Part shown: piece by piece, positions 9,989 through 20,705 of the stretch
How positions within the stretch are numbered: position 1 is the stretch's first letter
Layout: each line of letters opens with the position of its first letter
From: Callorhinus ursinus
Lineage: Eukaryota > Chordata > Mammalia > Carnivora > Otariidae
NCBI RefSeq assembly: GCF_003265705.1
Contig: NW_020312935.1
Span: forward strand, 7,954,434 to 8,018,433
Direction: 5' to 3'
Length of the DNA stretch: 64,000 nucleotides
The notes under the pieces: model-generated
What the model saw: only the letters and a program-made list of their open reading frames with translations
What the model was told of the DNA's origin: nothing
Database searches by the model: none
Program-made: the position numbers and the translations under genes

Positions 9989-10005
9989 AAGAAAATACTA
10001 GCAAA
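9989..10005 (+). repeat. Target-site duplication, right copy (compound L1)
   Basis: Perfect repeat of 123-139. It follows the L1-B tail and is followed by the continuation of the old L1, which shows that the whole 140-9988 block was inserted (or ended up) at one target site. Confidence 0.92.
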
Positions 10006-10038
10006 GTGAACACAGCAGCACATTTTAAAGAATTATAC
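10006..10038 (+). mobile_element. Old L1 ORF2 fragment, segment 2 of 3
   Basis: GTGAACACAGCAGCACATT and the following AAAGAATTATAC continue the old ORF2 exactly where segment 1 stopped. The last 12 bases are the left target-site duplication of L1-C, and the ORF2 resumes at 14562. Confidence 0.8.
10027..10038 (+). repeat. Target-site duplication, left copy (L1-C)
   Basis: AAAGAATTATAC pairs with AAAGATTATAC at 14551-14561 (one base indel). The old ORF2 reads on smoothly after the right copy (TCCATGATCAAGTGGGATT). Confidence 0.8.
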
Positions 10039-10339
10039 CTCTCAAACCCTGCCCACAACAGGCAAAGAGAGCCACTAAAGATGACTGGACTGAAGGCAAA
10101 TGTGGCTCAACCACAATAGTAGGGCATATGGAAAACACATAGGTGACACAACTGAAGCTCCATGTTCAGGTGAACTGGGGAAATTTCAGTGCAGGGCACT
10201 ACAGGACCTCTTCTTCATAAGGCCACTACTTTTAACAGGAGACACAGCTTAGCTTCCTAACACATCGAAACAGACACGGAGAGTTAAACAAAATGAGGAG
10301 ACAAAGGAATACGTCTCAAATAAAAGAACAAGACAAAAA

Positions 10340-10755
10340 TCATAGCAAAAGAGCTAAATGTAATGGACATAAGTAATATGCCTGATAGAGAATTTAAAGT
10401 CATCATAATGATACTCACTGGACTTGGAGAAAGAGGGGAGGACCTCTAGTGAGACCTTCAACAAAGAGAAAACCTAAGAAAAAAAAATCAGAGATGAACT
10501 TGATAACCAGAATTAAAAATTAGAATAGTAGACTAGAGGAAGCAGAAGAATGGATCAGCAACCTGGAGGACACAGTAACGAAAATCAGTCAGGCTGAACA
10601 AGAAACAGAAATAGCGTAATGAATGAAAATAGACTAGGGGAACTCAGCAACACCATCAAGTGTAATAACATACGTAGGATCCCAGAAGGATCTAGCAAAC
10701 TCTAAGAGAGCAAGAAAGGAACAGAGAACTTCAAAAACAACCATAAAACAAGTAA
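10340..10755 (+). pseudogene. L1-C ORF1 remnant lacking the C-terminal domain
   Basis: Homology covers the ORF1 N terminus and coiled coil (reading 'NVMDISNMPDREFKVIIMILTGLGE' in part), up to the 'IRRIPEGS' stretch near 10680. The sequence then jumps within a few dozen bases to the inter-ORF spacer and ORF2 start. Roughly 500 bases holding the RRM end and C-terminal domain are absent. Stops are present, and it is not functional. Confidence 0.75.
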
Positions 10756-10759
10756 CAAA

Positions 10760-13700
10760 ATGGCAGTAAGTATATAACTATCAATAATTACTTTGAATAT
10801 AAGTGGACTAAATGCTCTGGTCAAAAGACAGAGGGTCACAGAATGGATAAAAAAGCAAGACCCATCTATATCCTGCCTACAAGAGACTCATTTCAGCCCT
10901 AAAGACACATGCAGATTGAAAGTAAAGGGATGGAATAGCCTTAATCATTCAAATGGAATTGAAAAGAAAGCCAGGGTAGCAATACTTCTATCAGACAAAA
11001 TAGACTTCAAGCAAAGACTGTAAGAACAGACAAGGATGGCACTATATAATCAGAAATGGAACAGTCCAACAGGAAGATATAATAATTATAAATATTTACA
11101 CACCCAATATGGGAGCACTCAAATATATAAAGCAGCTAATACCAAACATAAAGGGCATAACTATTAGTGATACAATAATAGTAGGGGACGTTAACATCTC
11201 ACTTACATCAATGGATATATTATCACAACAGAAAATCAACAAGGAAACAGGGGCTTTGTATGACACATTGGACCAGATGGATCTAACCGATATATTGAGA
11301 ACATTCCATCCTAAAATAGCCAAATACACGTTCTTTTCAAGTGCACATGGAACATGCTCCAGAATAGATCACATATAAGCCCACAAAACAAGGCTCGATA
11401 AATTCAGAAGTTTGAAGTCACATATTTAGTTTTTCCAACCACAATTCTATGAAACTAGAAATCAACAACAAAAAAATCTGGAAAGAACACAAATGAATGG
11501 AGGTTAAATAACGTGCTACTAAACAATGAATGGGTCAACCAAAAAATCAAGGAGGAAATAAAAAAAAAATACAGAGAGCTAAATGCAAGTGAAAACACAA
11601 TGGTCCTAAATCTTTGGAATGCAGCAAAAACTGTTCTAAGAGGTATGTTTATAGCAATACAGGTCTATCTCAAGAAAGCAAGACAAATCTCAGATAACCT
11701 AACCTTGCACCTAAAGGAGCTATTAAAAGAACAAAACCCTAGCCAGTAGAAGGGAGAACCAAATGATTAAAGCAGAAATAAATGAAATAGAAACCAAAAA
11801 AAAACAAAACAAAAAAATACAAAAACCCCATAGAACAGATGAAACCAGGAGTTGGTTCATTGAAAAGGGCAACCAAATTGATAACTGTTTGCCAGACTGA
11901 GAGAGAAAGAGACACAGACACACAGAGAGACATAGAGGCAGAGAAGACTCAACCAAGATCAGAAATGAAAGTGAGAAAGAACTGATGCCACAGAAATACA
12001 GAGGATTATAAGAGAGTATTATGAAAAATTATATGCCAACAAATTGGACAACAGGAAGAAATAGCTAAGTGCCTAGACACATATAACCTTCCAAACTGAA
12101 GCAGGAAGAAACAGGAAATTTGTACAGACCTATTACCAGCAATGAAATTGAAATAGTAATCCAAAACACTCCCAACAAACAAAAGTCCAGGACCAGAGAG
12201 CCTCACAAGTGAATTCTACCAAACATTTAAAGAAGAGTTAATACCTATTCTTCTCAAACTATTCCAAAAAACAGAAGAGAAAGGACTCATTCTCTAAGGC
12301 CAGCATTACCCTTATATCAAAATCAGTACTATTGGATATTCTAGCCATAGCAATCCGACAATAAGTAAAAGGCATCCAAATTGGTTAGGAAGATAAAACT
12401 TTCCCTATTTGCAGATGACATTCTATTCTACATCGAAAACCCTGAAGAGTCCAGCAAAAAAACTACTAGACCTGATAAATGAATTTGGTAAAAGTCACAG
12501 TATACAAAAATCAATATAAATCCATCAGAAATCTGTTGCATTTCCTAACACTAATAAAGTAGCAGAAAGAGAAATTAAGAAAACAACCCCATTTACAGTT
12601 GCACCAAAAATAATAAAATACCTACAAATCAACTTAACCATGGAGGTAAAAGACCTGTGAAAACTATAAAACTGATGAAAGAAATTGAAGAGGACACAAA
12701 CAAATGCAAAGATTCCATGCTCACGGGTCAGAAGAATATTGTTGAAGTGTCCATGCCACCCAAAGCCTTCTAGAGATTCAATGCTCCTATTAAAATACCA
12801 ACAACATTTTTCACAGAACCAGAGCAAACAATCCTAAAATTTGTTTGGAACCACAAAAGACAAAATGCCGAAGCAATATTTAAGGAGAAAAACAAAACTG
12901 GAGATATCATAATCCTACGTATCAAGATATACTACAAATCTGTGGTAATCAAAACACTATGGTACCGGTACAAAAACAGACAGATCAATGGAACAGAATA
13001 GAGAGCCCAGAAACCCACCCATGATTATATCATTAATTAATCTTCGACAAAAGAGGCAAGAAATGCAATGGGGTAAAGATTGTTTGTTCAACAAATGGTG
13101 TTGGGAGAAATGCAAAAGAATGAAATTGGACCACTTTCTTACACCATACACAATAATAAACTCAGAATGTATTAAGGACGTACATTTGAGACTTGAAACC
13201 ATATAAATCCTAGAAGAGAGCACAGGCAATAATTTCTCTAACATCAACCACAGCAACATCTTTCTAAATAGGTCTCCAAATGCAAGGGGAACAAAAGCAA
13301 AAATAAAACTATCGGGACTAAATCAAAACAGAAAGCTTCCACACAGCAGAGCATACAATCAAGAAATCCACAAGACTCCCAACCTACTGAATGGGAGAAG
13401 ATATTTGCAAGGGACATACCTGATAAAGGCTTGGTAATCAAAATATATAAAGAACTTTTAAAACAACACCCAAAATCCCCAAATAATACAGTTAAAAAAT
13501 GGGCATTAGACATTGAGACTTTTCTCCAAAAAAGACACACAGATGGCCAACAGATACATGAAGAGATGCTCAATATCACTAATCATCAGGGAAATGCAAA
13601 TAAAAACCACAATGAGGTTATCACTTCACACGTGTCAGAATGGCTAAAATTAAAAATGAGAAACAAGTGTTGGCAAAGATGTCGGAAAAAAATGAACTCT

Positions 13701-14060
13701 CGTGCACTGTTGGTGGGAATGCAAACTGGTACAGCCACTGTGGAAAATGGTATGGAAGTTCCTGAAAAAGTGAAAAATACAATTACCATATGATCCAGTA
13801 ATTCCACTACTGGACATTTAGCTGAAGAATACAAAAACACCAATTAAAGATATATGCACCCCTATGTTCATTGCAGCATTATTTACAATAGCCAAATTAT
13901 GGAAGCAGCCCAAGAGTCCATCACAGATGAATGGATAAAGGAGATGTTGTATATAAATACAATGGAATATTACTCAGCCATAAGGAAGGACAAAATCTTG
14001 CCATTTGCAACAATATGGAAGGATTTAGAGTATAATGTTAAGTGAAATAAATCAGAGAAA
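10760..14060 (+). pseudogene. L1-C ORF2 pseudogene with RT-core deletion
   Basis: ORF2 starts at the ATG at 10760. The endonuclease part is recognisable (ISGLNALVKRQRV, CLQETHFSP, GDVNISL, SAHGTCSRIDHI) but frameshifted. At about 12322 the sequence passes from CCAGCATTACCCTTATATC directly to the 'ILDILAIAIRQ' region, so around 400 bases with the reverse transcriptase fingers/palm and the QGCPLSP motif are missing. The FADD-like region (12405-12430) and the C-terminal part ([11 protein letters not shown]... near 13705) follow with frameshifts. It is inactive. Confidence 0.85.
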
Positions 14061-14098
14061 GACAAATACCACATGATTTCATTTGTATGTGCAATTTA

Positions 14099-14316
14099 TT
14101 TTTTTAAACATTTTATTTATTTATTTATTTGACAGAGAAGAGTGAGAGCACAAGTGCAGGGCGGGGGAGGGGGGCGGTGGCAGCAGCAGAGGGAGAGGGA
14201 GAAGCAGGCTCCCAGCTAAGCAGGCAGCCCAGTGTGGGGCTCAATCCCAGGACCCTGGGATCATGACCTGAGCTGAAGGCAGACACTTAACCGACTGAGC
14301 CACCCAGACGCCCCTG
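14099..14316 (-). mobile_element. Carnivore SINE (tRNA-Lys type) in L1-C 3' UTR
   Basis: The reverse complement has the tRNA-like head (GGGGCGTCTGGGTGGCTCAG), the GGCTCAGGTCATGATCCC box, a CT-rich middle and an A-rich tail with (AAAT) repeats. A perfect 14-bp duplication GTATGTGCAATTTA lies at 14085-14098 and 14317-14330. The head holds RNA polymerase III A/B-box-like sequence, as is usual for the family. Confidence 0.96.
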
Positions 14317-14550
14317 GTATGTGCAATTTAGAAACAAAACGAATAAAAAGATTGACAAACTGAACAGGATGATGGTTACCAGGGGAAAGGTGGGTGGGGA
14401 CATGGGTAAAATAGGTGAAGGGGGATTAGGAGTACACTTACGATGATGAGCACTGAGTAATATATAGAATTGTTGAATCATTATATTGTACACTTGAAAC
14501 CAATAAGTATACTGGAATTAAAATAACATTTGAAAAATAAAAATAAGTAA

Positions 14551-14561
14551 AAAGATTATAC
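14551..14561 (+). repeat. Target-site duplication, right copy (L1-C)
   Basis: AAAGATTATAC matches 10027-10038 with one base missing; see the left copy. Confidence 0.8.
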
Positions 14562-16049
14562 TCCATGATCAAGTGGGATTTGTCCCTGGGAATCAGAGAT
14601 GGTTCAACCTATGTGAATATATATGGAATAATTCACAGTAATAGAATGAAAGATAAAAGTCATATGATCAAGTCAATAGATGCAGAAAAAGCATTTGACA
14701 AAATACAAGTCTTTCATGATAAACTCTCAACAAATTAGGTGTAGAAGGAAAAAACTTCCACATAATAAAGGCCATACATACATAACAAGCCCACAACTAA
14801 AATTATACTCAATGGTGAAAATTGTAAAGCTTTCCTACTATGATCAAGAAGACAAGGGTGCCCACTCTTACCACTTGAGTACCACACAGTACTCAAGAAA
14901 AAGAAATAAAGATATCAAACTTAGAAGAAGTAAAATTGTCTTTTTACAGATACATAATTTTATATACAGAAAATCCAGAAGACCCCCAATTACTGTTAAA
15001 CCTAATCAACAAATTCAGTAAATTTGCAGCACGCAAAATTAACATAAAAATCAGTGTTTTTATACATTTATAATGAATTATCTGAAAAAAATCCCATTTA
15101 CATTATCTAAAATACTTAAGCAGTAAAAGATCTCTACACTGAAAACTCTAAGACATTGATGAAAGAAACTGAGAATGACACAAATACATGCAAAGATCTT
15201 GTGTTCATGGATTAGAAAAATTATATTGTTAAAATGTCCATAGTACCCAAAGCCATCTATAGATTCATTGTAATCCCCATCAAGATTCCAAAGGCATTTT
15301 TTTACATAAGTAGAAAAAACAATCACAAAATTTGTGCGGGTACACAAAGGACCCTGAATAGCCACATCAATATTGAGAAAGAAGTCAATGCTGGAGGCAC
15401 CACACTTTTTGATTTCAAACTATATTATAAAGCTGTAGCAATCAAAACAGCATGGTACTGGAATAAAAATTAACACACAGACCAATGGAACAGAATCAAG
15501 AGCCCAGATATAAACCTATGCATATACAGTTAACTGATATTTAACAAGGGAGTCAAGAGTATTCAAAGGAGAAAAGACCATGTCTTCAATAAATGGTGCT
15601 GAGAAAGTTGGATATTCACATGTAAATTAATGTAACTAGACTCACTAGACTCATCTTCCAGCACCTACAAACATTCACTCAAAATATAATAAAGACTTAA
15701 ATATAAGACCTGAAACCATAAAACTCTAAGAAAACAGGGAAAAAGCTTCTTGACATAGATCTTGGCAATGAGTTTTGGATAGGACACTAAAAGCACTAGA
15801 ATCAATAACAAAAAAATAAGTTGGATTTCATCAAACTTAAAAGCTTCTGTACAGCAAGAGAAATAATCGACAAAATGAAACCTATTGGATGAGAGAAAAT
15901 ATTTGCGGTCCTCTTTCATAGTAAGAAGTTAGTATATAAAATATATAAAGAACTAATACAACTCAATAGCAAAAAAAAAAAAATTAAAAAATGGTCAAGG
16001 GATCTGAACAATTTTCCAAAGAAGATATTCAAGTTGACCAACAAGCTAC

Positions 16050-16108
16050 TTCTTGAAAGACAAAGGAAGTAGGCAAAGGTCAGGACATTCAGGGACTCGT
16101 ATGTCATT
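16050..16108 (+). repeat. ~60-bp patch duplicated from 17548-17607
   Basis: Where L1 ORF2 should read from 'CAACAGGTACATGAAA' to 'CATCACTAATCATCAGG', the sequence instead carries TTCTTGAAAG...AGGACATTCAGGGACTCGTATGTCATT. This resembles 17548-17607 at roughly 80-85% by eye. The downstream relative belongs to an ancient non-L1 repeat, so the patch was most likely copied into the L1. Confidence 0.7.
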
Positions 16109-16946
16109 ATTTGAAAAGTAATCATTAATCATTAGGTTAATGCAAATCAAAACGTCAAGGAGATATCACCTCATTCCTGTTAGAAAGGCTATCATCAAAA
16201 AGAGGTAACAAAAATGCTGGTGAGGCTCTGGAGGGAAAAGGACCCCCTTGTGCACTGTTGGTAAGAATGTAAATTGGTACAGCCTTTAGGAAAACAGTAT
16301 GGAGGTAAGTCCTTCAAAAGTTAAAAATGTAAAAATAGCACTGTTTGATTCAGCAATTCCACTTTTCAGTATATACCCAAAGGGAACAAATCACTGTGCT
16401 GAGGCAATATCTGCACTTCCATGTCTACTGCAGCATTATTTACAATAGCCACGACATCGAGATGACCTAAGTGTCCACTGATGGGTGGACGGATAAAGTA
16501 CATGTAGCACACGCACACACACATGCACACACTGGGATATTATTCAGCCATCAGAAAGAAGGAAATCCTGCCACTGGTGAGAGCATGGGTGGATTGTGAG
16601 GGCATTATGTGAAATAAGTCAGTCAAACAGAGGAAGACAGATACTGTATGATCTCAATTACATGTAGAATGTTAAAAAAATCATAGAAAAAATGAGATCA
16701 GATTTGTGGTTATCAGAGGCAGTGGGTAGGGATGGGAATTAGGTGCATATATTCAAAACATACAAACTTCTACTTATAAGATAAATAAGTGTTGGTGATG
16801 TAATATATAATATCTATAGTTTACAACACTGTATGGCCTATTTGAAAGTTACTAAGAGTAAGCCCCAAAGTTCTCATCACAATAAAAAAAATGTTTTGTA
16901 ACTATATGAGGTAATAAATGTTAACTTATTCTGGTAATCACTTCAC

Positions 16947-16948
<2 letters not shown>

Positions 16949-16996
<48 letters not shown>

Positions 16997-17014
16997 TGTG
17001 TGTGTGTGTGTGTG
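16949..17014. repeat. (TA)n(CA)n then (TG)n: self-complementary microsatellite
   Basis: A short TA run is followed by 32 bases of alternating CA and 21 bases of alternating GT meeting at CACGTG (16991-16996). The two halves are perfect inverted repeats of 21+ bases. Alternating purine-pyrimidine DNA of this kind can form hairpins or Z-DNA. It lies in the L1 3' UTR, where carnivore L1s normally have a short TATATA/CACA stretch. Confidence 0.95.
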
Positions 17015-17068
17015 CGTCAAGTCATTATGCCATATGCCTTAAACTTACATGGTATTGAATGTAAATCC

Positions 17069-17547
17069 TATCCATAAAATTTGGGGTGGGGGGAGGAAGA
17101 CGTGCAAAGGTCCAGAGTTGAAAGAGACATTTTAAAACCTTTTCACATTCAAGCCTTTCCTGATGGCAGAAGCCTCAACCTTATTTTGTATCAAATTTAA
17201 GTACATAGGCACAGCTCACATTATACTTTCAAGTTTTCAGTTTTGGCAAAATAACTTATTGTATAATTTAATCCATATTATTTATATAGAATTATATGAG
17301 TTGAGTTGTAGTTGACTTGTTTGTGGATGTTTATTTTGATTTCTCAGTTTTCTTTTCAGATATATAATCTGATATATTTGTTTTCCAGATCTCAAACACT
17401 TTTGACAGTATCCTTGGCCCTGAGCACCCTCTCTATAGTGTTGAGAGGACGCATCAGCTCTAAAAAGGAACAGGCCATTTTCCAGGAATTGCATGGAGTT
17501 CTTTGCCCAAGGAACAGACAGTGAATGGGGGTGAGGAGGAGAGCTAA
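17069..17547. other. Unique AT-rich sequence, no gene seen
   Basis: No repeat family or coding frame is recognised. A polypyrimidine-AG followed by ATCTCAAACACTTTTGACAG (about 17380) looks splice-acceptor-like but has no supporting exon. Confidence 0.6.
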
Positions 17548-17830
17548 TTCTTAAAAGTTGAAGGGAGGTAGGCAAGGCTCAGGACATTCAGGGGCTCATA
17601 TGTCATACCAAGAGCTTTAGTCCAAAAGAAAAGGAGAGCCATGGAAGATTTTTTAAGCAGGGAGTGATGAATATCGTTGTAGTTTAGAAAAATATTACCG
17701 GTTGTTGGCTCGGAGGATGCACTGGAATTAGGGGTGGTGAAGAGTCTGGTGCAAATCTCCAATTCTGGGAGTGGCAGAGAGACTTATTAGAACACAAGAG
17801 TGAAGATGGAGAGAGGCTAATAGAAAGCAA
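17548..17830 (+). repeat. Ancient mammalian interspersed repeat (family not named)
   Basis: The order 'GTAGGCAAGGCTCAGGACATTCAGGG', 'GAGCCATGGAAGATTTTTTAAGCAGGGAGTGATGA', 'GTTTAGAAAAAT' and 'GGAGGATGCACTGGAATT' matches a repeat I know only by its pattern (…GCCATTGAAGG…GAGCAGGGAGTGACATGATC…). A second copy lies at 21211-21665. It is strongly diverged. Confidence 0.55.
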
Positions 17831-18384
17831 AGGAAGCCATGAGGACTAGAGAGGAGGCAGTTCTGGGGAGCAGGATTTGGGCCATGCTGGGTAGCAGACT
17901 GTTGGTGTGAGCATCAGTGTGAGGTGGGAAAATCTCTCACAGCCATGTTGTGAGGACATCTTATCCTTCCCAGGCTGTAACCAGAGGCTGAAGGTATCCA
18001 TTAGCACCAATGACCTTTTCTTATGGAGGAAGGAAAAAGGGAGCACCAGGAATCTGACCTATGGCCCTGGCTGGTCAAAGGCCTGCCAAATGTGCTTGTT
18101 AAAATGTCAGCAGCCATTTCATCTGTGGGAAACATCCTTCTGTCTCAGCCCCTGGCATGTGTGTACCCCAGGAGGGAGCCAAAGGGTCATGGGTGATGCC
18201 AGAGCCCTTGCTCCTTGCTGTTCTTGAGTCTGACATATGGAGGCGGGAAACTCCAGAATTGATGACCATGAGCAGCACTAACTGAGCCCAGCAGATGAAT
18301 GAATCTCTTATTCTCAGACAAGATGTCTGTCATCCATGTGAAATGGCAGAGATAACCACAAGGATGATACTGACACCAGCTCAT
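17831..18384. other. Unique sequence, no gene seen
   Basis: GC content is balanced. A sense frame 17907-18227 (106 codons) exists but shows no domain, repeat or codon signal I would trust. No repeat family is recognised. Confidence 0.55.
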
Positions 18385-18575
18385 GTTTATTCCACCTTCA
18401 CTGTGTACCTGGCATTGTGCTAAGCGCTTTATGTGTGGTTTGTCATTTAATCCTCAGGACTTTATAAGGGGGTTTCAGGAAGGGTGGGTCAGCAGTTAGG
18501 AACAGACAGAGCTAGGATTCGTACCCAGCCACCAGTTCCAGCACCAGTCTAACATTTCCGCAGCTCTTGTCCTTT
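18385..18575 (-). mobile_element. MIR SINE (ancient)
   Basis: CCTGGCATTGTGCTAAGCGC, TCATTTAATCCTCAGGACT and AGAGCTAGGATTCGTACCCA are the antisense forms of the MIR tail, core and tRNA-like head, in that order. Diverged, with internal deletions. Confidence 0.85.
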
Positions 18576-18589
18576 TGACTCATCTCATT

Positions 18590-18775
18590 CAGTGGTTCTC
18601 ATCCAGGGATGATTTTCACCTGCACCCTCCACCCCTACAGTGGATTTTTGGCAAGATCAGAGATATTGTTGATTGTCACACTTGGAGGTAGAGTGAAGCT
18701 GCTGCCATCTAGTACATAGAGGCAGAGATGAACACCCTGCAATGTGCAGAACAGACCCTAAAACAAGGAAGTATC
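18590..18775 (+). mobile_element. Non-autonomous hAT-type DNA transposon (MER-like)
   Basis: It starts CAGTGGTTCTCATCCAGGG, continues 'TTTTTGGCAAGATCAGAGAT', 'GGTTGTCACACTTGGAGG'-like and 'AACACCCTGCAATGTGCAGAACAG', and ends near TTGAGGTACCCTG. The CAGTGGTTCTC terminus is typical of mammalian hAT MITEs. I am not certain which MER family it is. Confidence 0.65.
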
Positions 18776-19149
18776 CAGCCCAAAATTCAATAGTTGAGGT
18801 ACCCTGACCCAGTCACTGGGGCAAAGTAAACATCCAAACAACATTTACAGTTTTGGAATGAACAGTTTCTGCCATTCCGTTCCTTTCTTCATTCAGTTGT
18901 TTATTCATCTGTTTCTTCATTCAAGAAATTGCAATCCTTTCCTCAAGGTTTTAGTACCTTTTCCGATATACACAGGTGGCTTTTCTTGGCTTAGTGTACC
19001 TTCTAATTGGAAAGAAAAATCACACCCTGTTGTTTTCACCTGGTTGATAACCAAACGGAAAAGCAATTGTTTGTGTGTTGGTACTTGAAAAAAAATTTAC
19101 GGTTTGGAGTGTTAGCTGGGAAGTCTAAGGACAGTGTTGATCCCAACGC
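18776..19149. other. Unique sequence, no gene seen
   Basis: T-rich with a CATTCATTT-like simple stretch at 18880-18925. No recognisable repeat or coding potential. Confidence 0.55.
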
Positions 19150-19211
<62 letters not shown>

Positions 19212-19219
19212 TGTGTGTG
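19150..19219. repeat. (GA)n microsatellite ending in (GT)n
   Basis: About 60 bases of GA interrupted by one C, followed by a short GT run. The purine tract is of the kind that can form triplex (H-DNA). Frames across it (RERERE…/LSLSLS…) are artefacts of the repeat. Confidence 0.97.
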
Positions 19220-20479
19220 GTAGACACCCTAAGGAAATCAGTCTGATCCCAGAGAAAACAATTAGAACCATGTGGTTTTTCATTCACCACTGTTTTCAGA
19301 AGCACTGCCAAAACATTTGAGATAAAGACAAAGGGGTCGTTCATGCCCAGCAGCCCTCACTGGGGGAAAGCAGAGTCCCCTGGATGGAGAAAGGCAGGCA
19401 GCCTTCTGGCTCCCACTGTTAGGGCTTTATTAGTGGGGCAGACATAATTTAGAGAATCAATGAAGAGGCCAAACACTGCTGCTGGTCAGAGAGAATCCCC
19501 CAAGGTAGGCCCCCTCTGTGCCTCAGGAGAGCTTGGCATACAAGGACTCTCCACCTCATTAGTGTCCTTCTAAATGTGCATAGACAGAAACCCACAAAGA
19601 ATTTCTGTGACTATTTAATTATGGTTGGGTCTCTTTTGTCTTAAAGCAGACTACAGTCTGCTAGTCCAGTGCAGTACCATGGGGAAGCTTTACAAAGTCT
19701 CCTAATGAGTGGGCCTTCCTGTGTTTCTATCATTCCCTGAGGGTGGGAGAATTATCTGTTTGTCCCCAAAACTGACCAGCAGAAGTAGCAACCTATTCAA
19801 CTTTAGGAACCTCTAAAGGTAGTGAGACTCACATCAGAGCAATTCAAAACTCGACAGGTAGAAAAGCCTCTTGGCATGGAAATAGAGAATTCAGGAAAGC
19901 AGTTCAGTAAGAGAGAAGAGGGTTCCACTAGATTTAAGATGCTCTGAAGACTGGAGTTTTAAGCTTATAAATAAACAAGCTCTCTATATAAACAATGCCT
20001 GGTACAGTATAGGAGCTTAATGTTTACCAGATGATCAATTAAATGGACCAATGAAAGTTCTAATTTTGTTGTCTGAAGGCCTAAGGATACTTAAATATTT
20101 TAGCATAAATTCCTTATACTAATGCAAAAATTCCTCTGTGAATTTAAGTTAGGAATCAAATCTTAATTTGGTCTTTGGTTATAAAAAAGAGTCCTTGGCT
20201 TCATGGGATCAATGGCTTTTCTTTCCTCTCTTTATGCACTTTTGTTTTATACACTTTAAACTTCAGGGAAGATATTTGGGAAGCTGTAATTTTGAGATCT
20301 TAGAAAAAAAAATGTAAACCCAAGAAAACTACTGTTACTCTTTCCCTTGGAGAAGATTACTGGGTAAGTGCTGAGTTGTAACAACTTGCATAGAAAGCTG
20401 AATATAAAATCCTAAACAAAGGGCAGTCTAAACCCAGGGCAGCATGAAAGGCAAGGAAATTTCCTTGCTATTTTATTTA
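19220..20479. other. Unique sequence with a possible L2/MIR tail
   Basis: Mostly unique. At 19985-20045 'CAATGCCTGGTACAGTATAGGAGCTTAATG' resembles the 3' end shared by MIR and L2 elements (…TGCCTGGCACATAGTAGG…CTCAATAAATG). Nothing else is recognised, and no coding frame is convincing. Confidence 0.5.
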
Positions 20480-20705
20480 GAGCAAAGGGGCTCAGCAGGA
20501 TGTATGGAAAGTGAAGTTTAATGATGTGAGGTCCAGAGGTTTGCAATTGGTCTCCTGTTCTGCCAATGACTTGGAAGGTGGCCTTGAGGAATGACCTCTG
20601 CTGTGAACCTCCATTTCCTCTTCTGCAGGATGGAAACAGTACTATCCACCTAACATAACATTCTGAGTATTCTTGAATACCACATAAGATATTACCCATG
20701 TATGT
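20480..20705 (+). mobile_element. MIR SINE (ancient)
   Basis: The MIR core pattern is visible: 'CCAATGACTTGGAAGGTGGCCTTGAGGAATGACCTC', 'CCATTTCCTCTTCTGCAGGATGGAAACAGTACTATCCACC' and 'ATACCACATAAGATATTACC'. The ends are uncertain. Confidence 0.7.

Larger units (their letters stand above)
10039..14550 (+). mobile_element. L1-C: mid-age L1 with internal deletions
   Basis: A short 5' UTR starts at 10039, ORF1 is reduced, and ORF2 runs from 10760 to about 14060. The 3' end is GAAACCAATAAGTATACTGG with an A-rich tail. At about 4.5 kb (including a nested SINE) it is far shorter than a full L1, because the 5' UTR is reduced and parts of ORF1 and ORF2 are missing. It is more diverged than L1-B/D and less than the element it interrupts, consistent with the nesting order. 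Confidence 0.88.
14562..17068 (+). mobile_element. Old L1, segment 3: ORF2 second half and 3' UTR
   Basis: It resumes at TCCATGATCAAGTGGGATTTGTCCCTGGG, covers the reverse transcriptase palm through the ORF2 C terminus (to about 16660), and has a 3' UTR ending near AATGTAAATCC. There are many stops and indels and no long tail, as expected of an old copy. Two oddities lie within it: a foreign-looking ~60-bp patch (16050-16108) and an expanded (TA)(CA)(TG) tract (16949-17014). Confidence 0.85.

Noticed and set aside
11890..11945. GAGAGAAAGAGACACAGACACA tract as a SINE remnant
   Set aside because: Similar to the GA-rich middle of carnivore SINEs, but no head, box or tail is present. Simple expansion within L1-C ORF2 is enough.
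19007..19344. Frames with REREREREs or LSLSLSLS
   Set aside because: Translation of the (GA)n microsatellite, not a protein.
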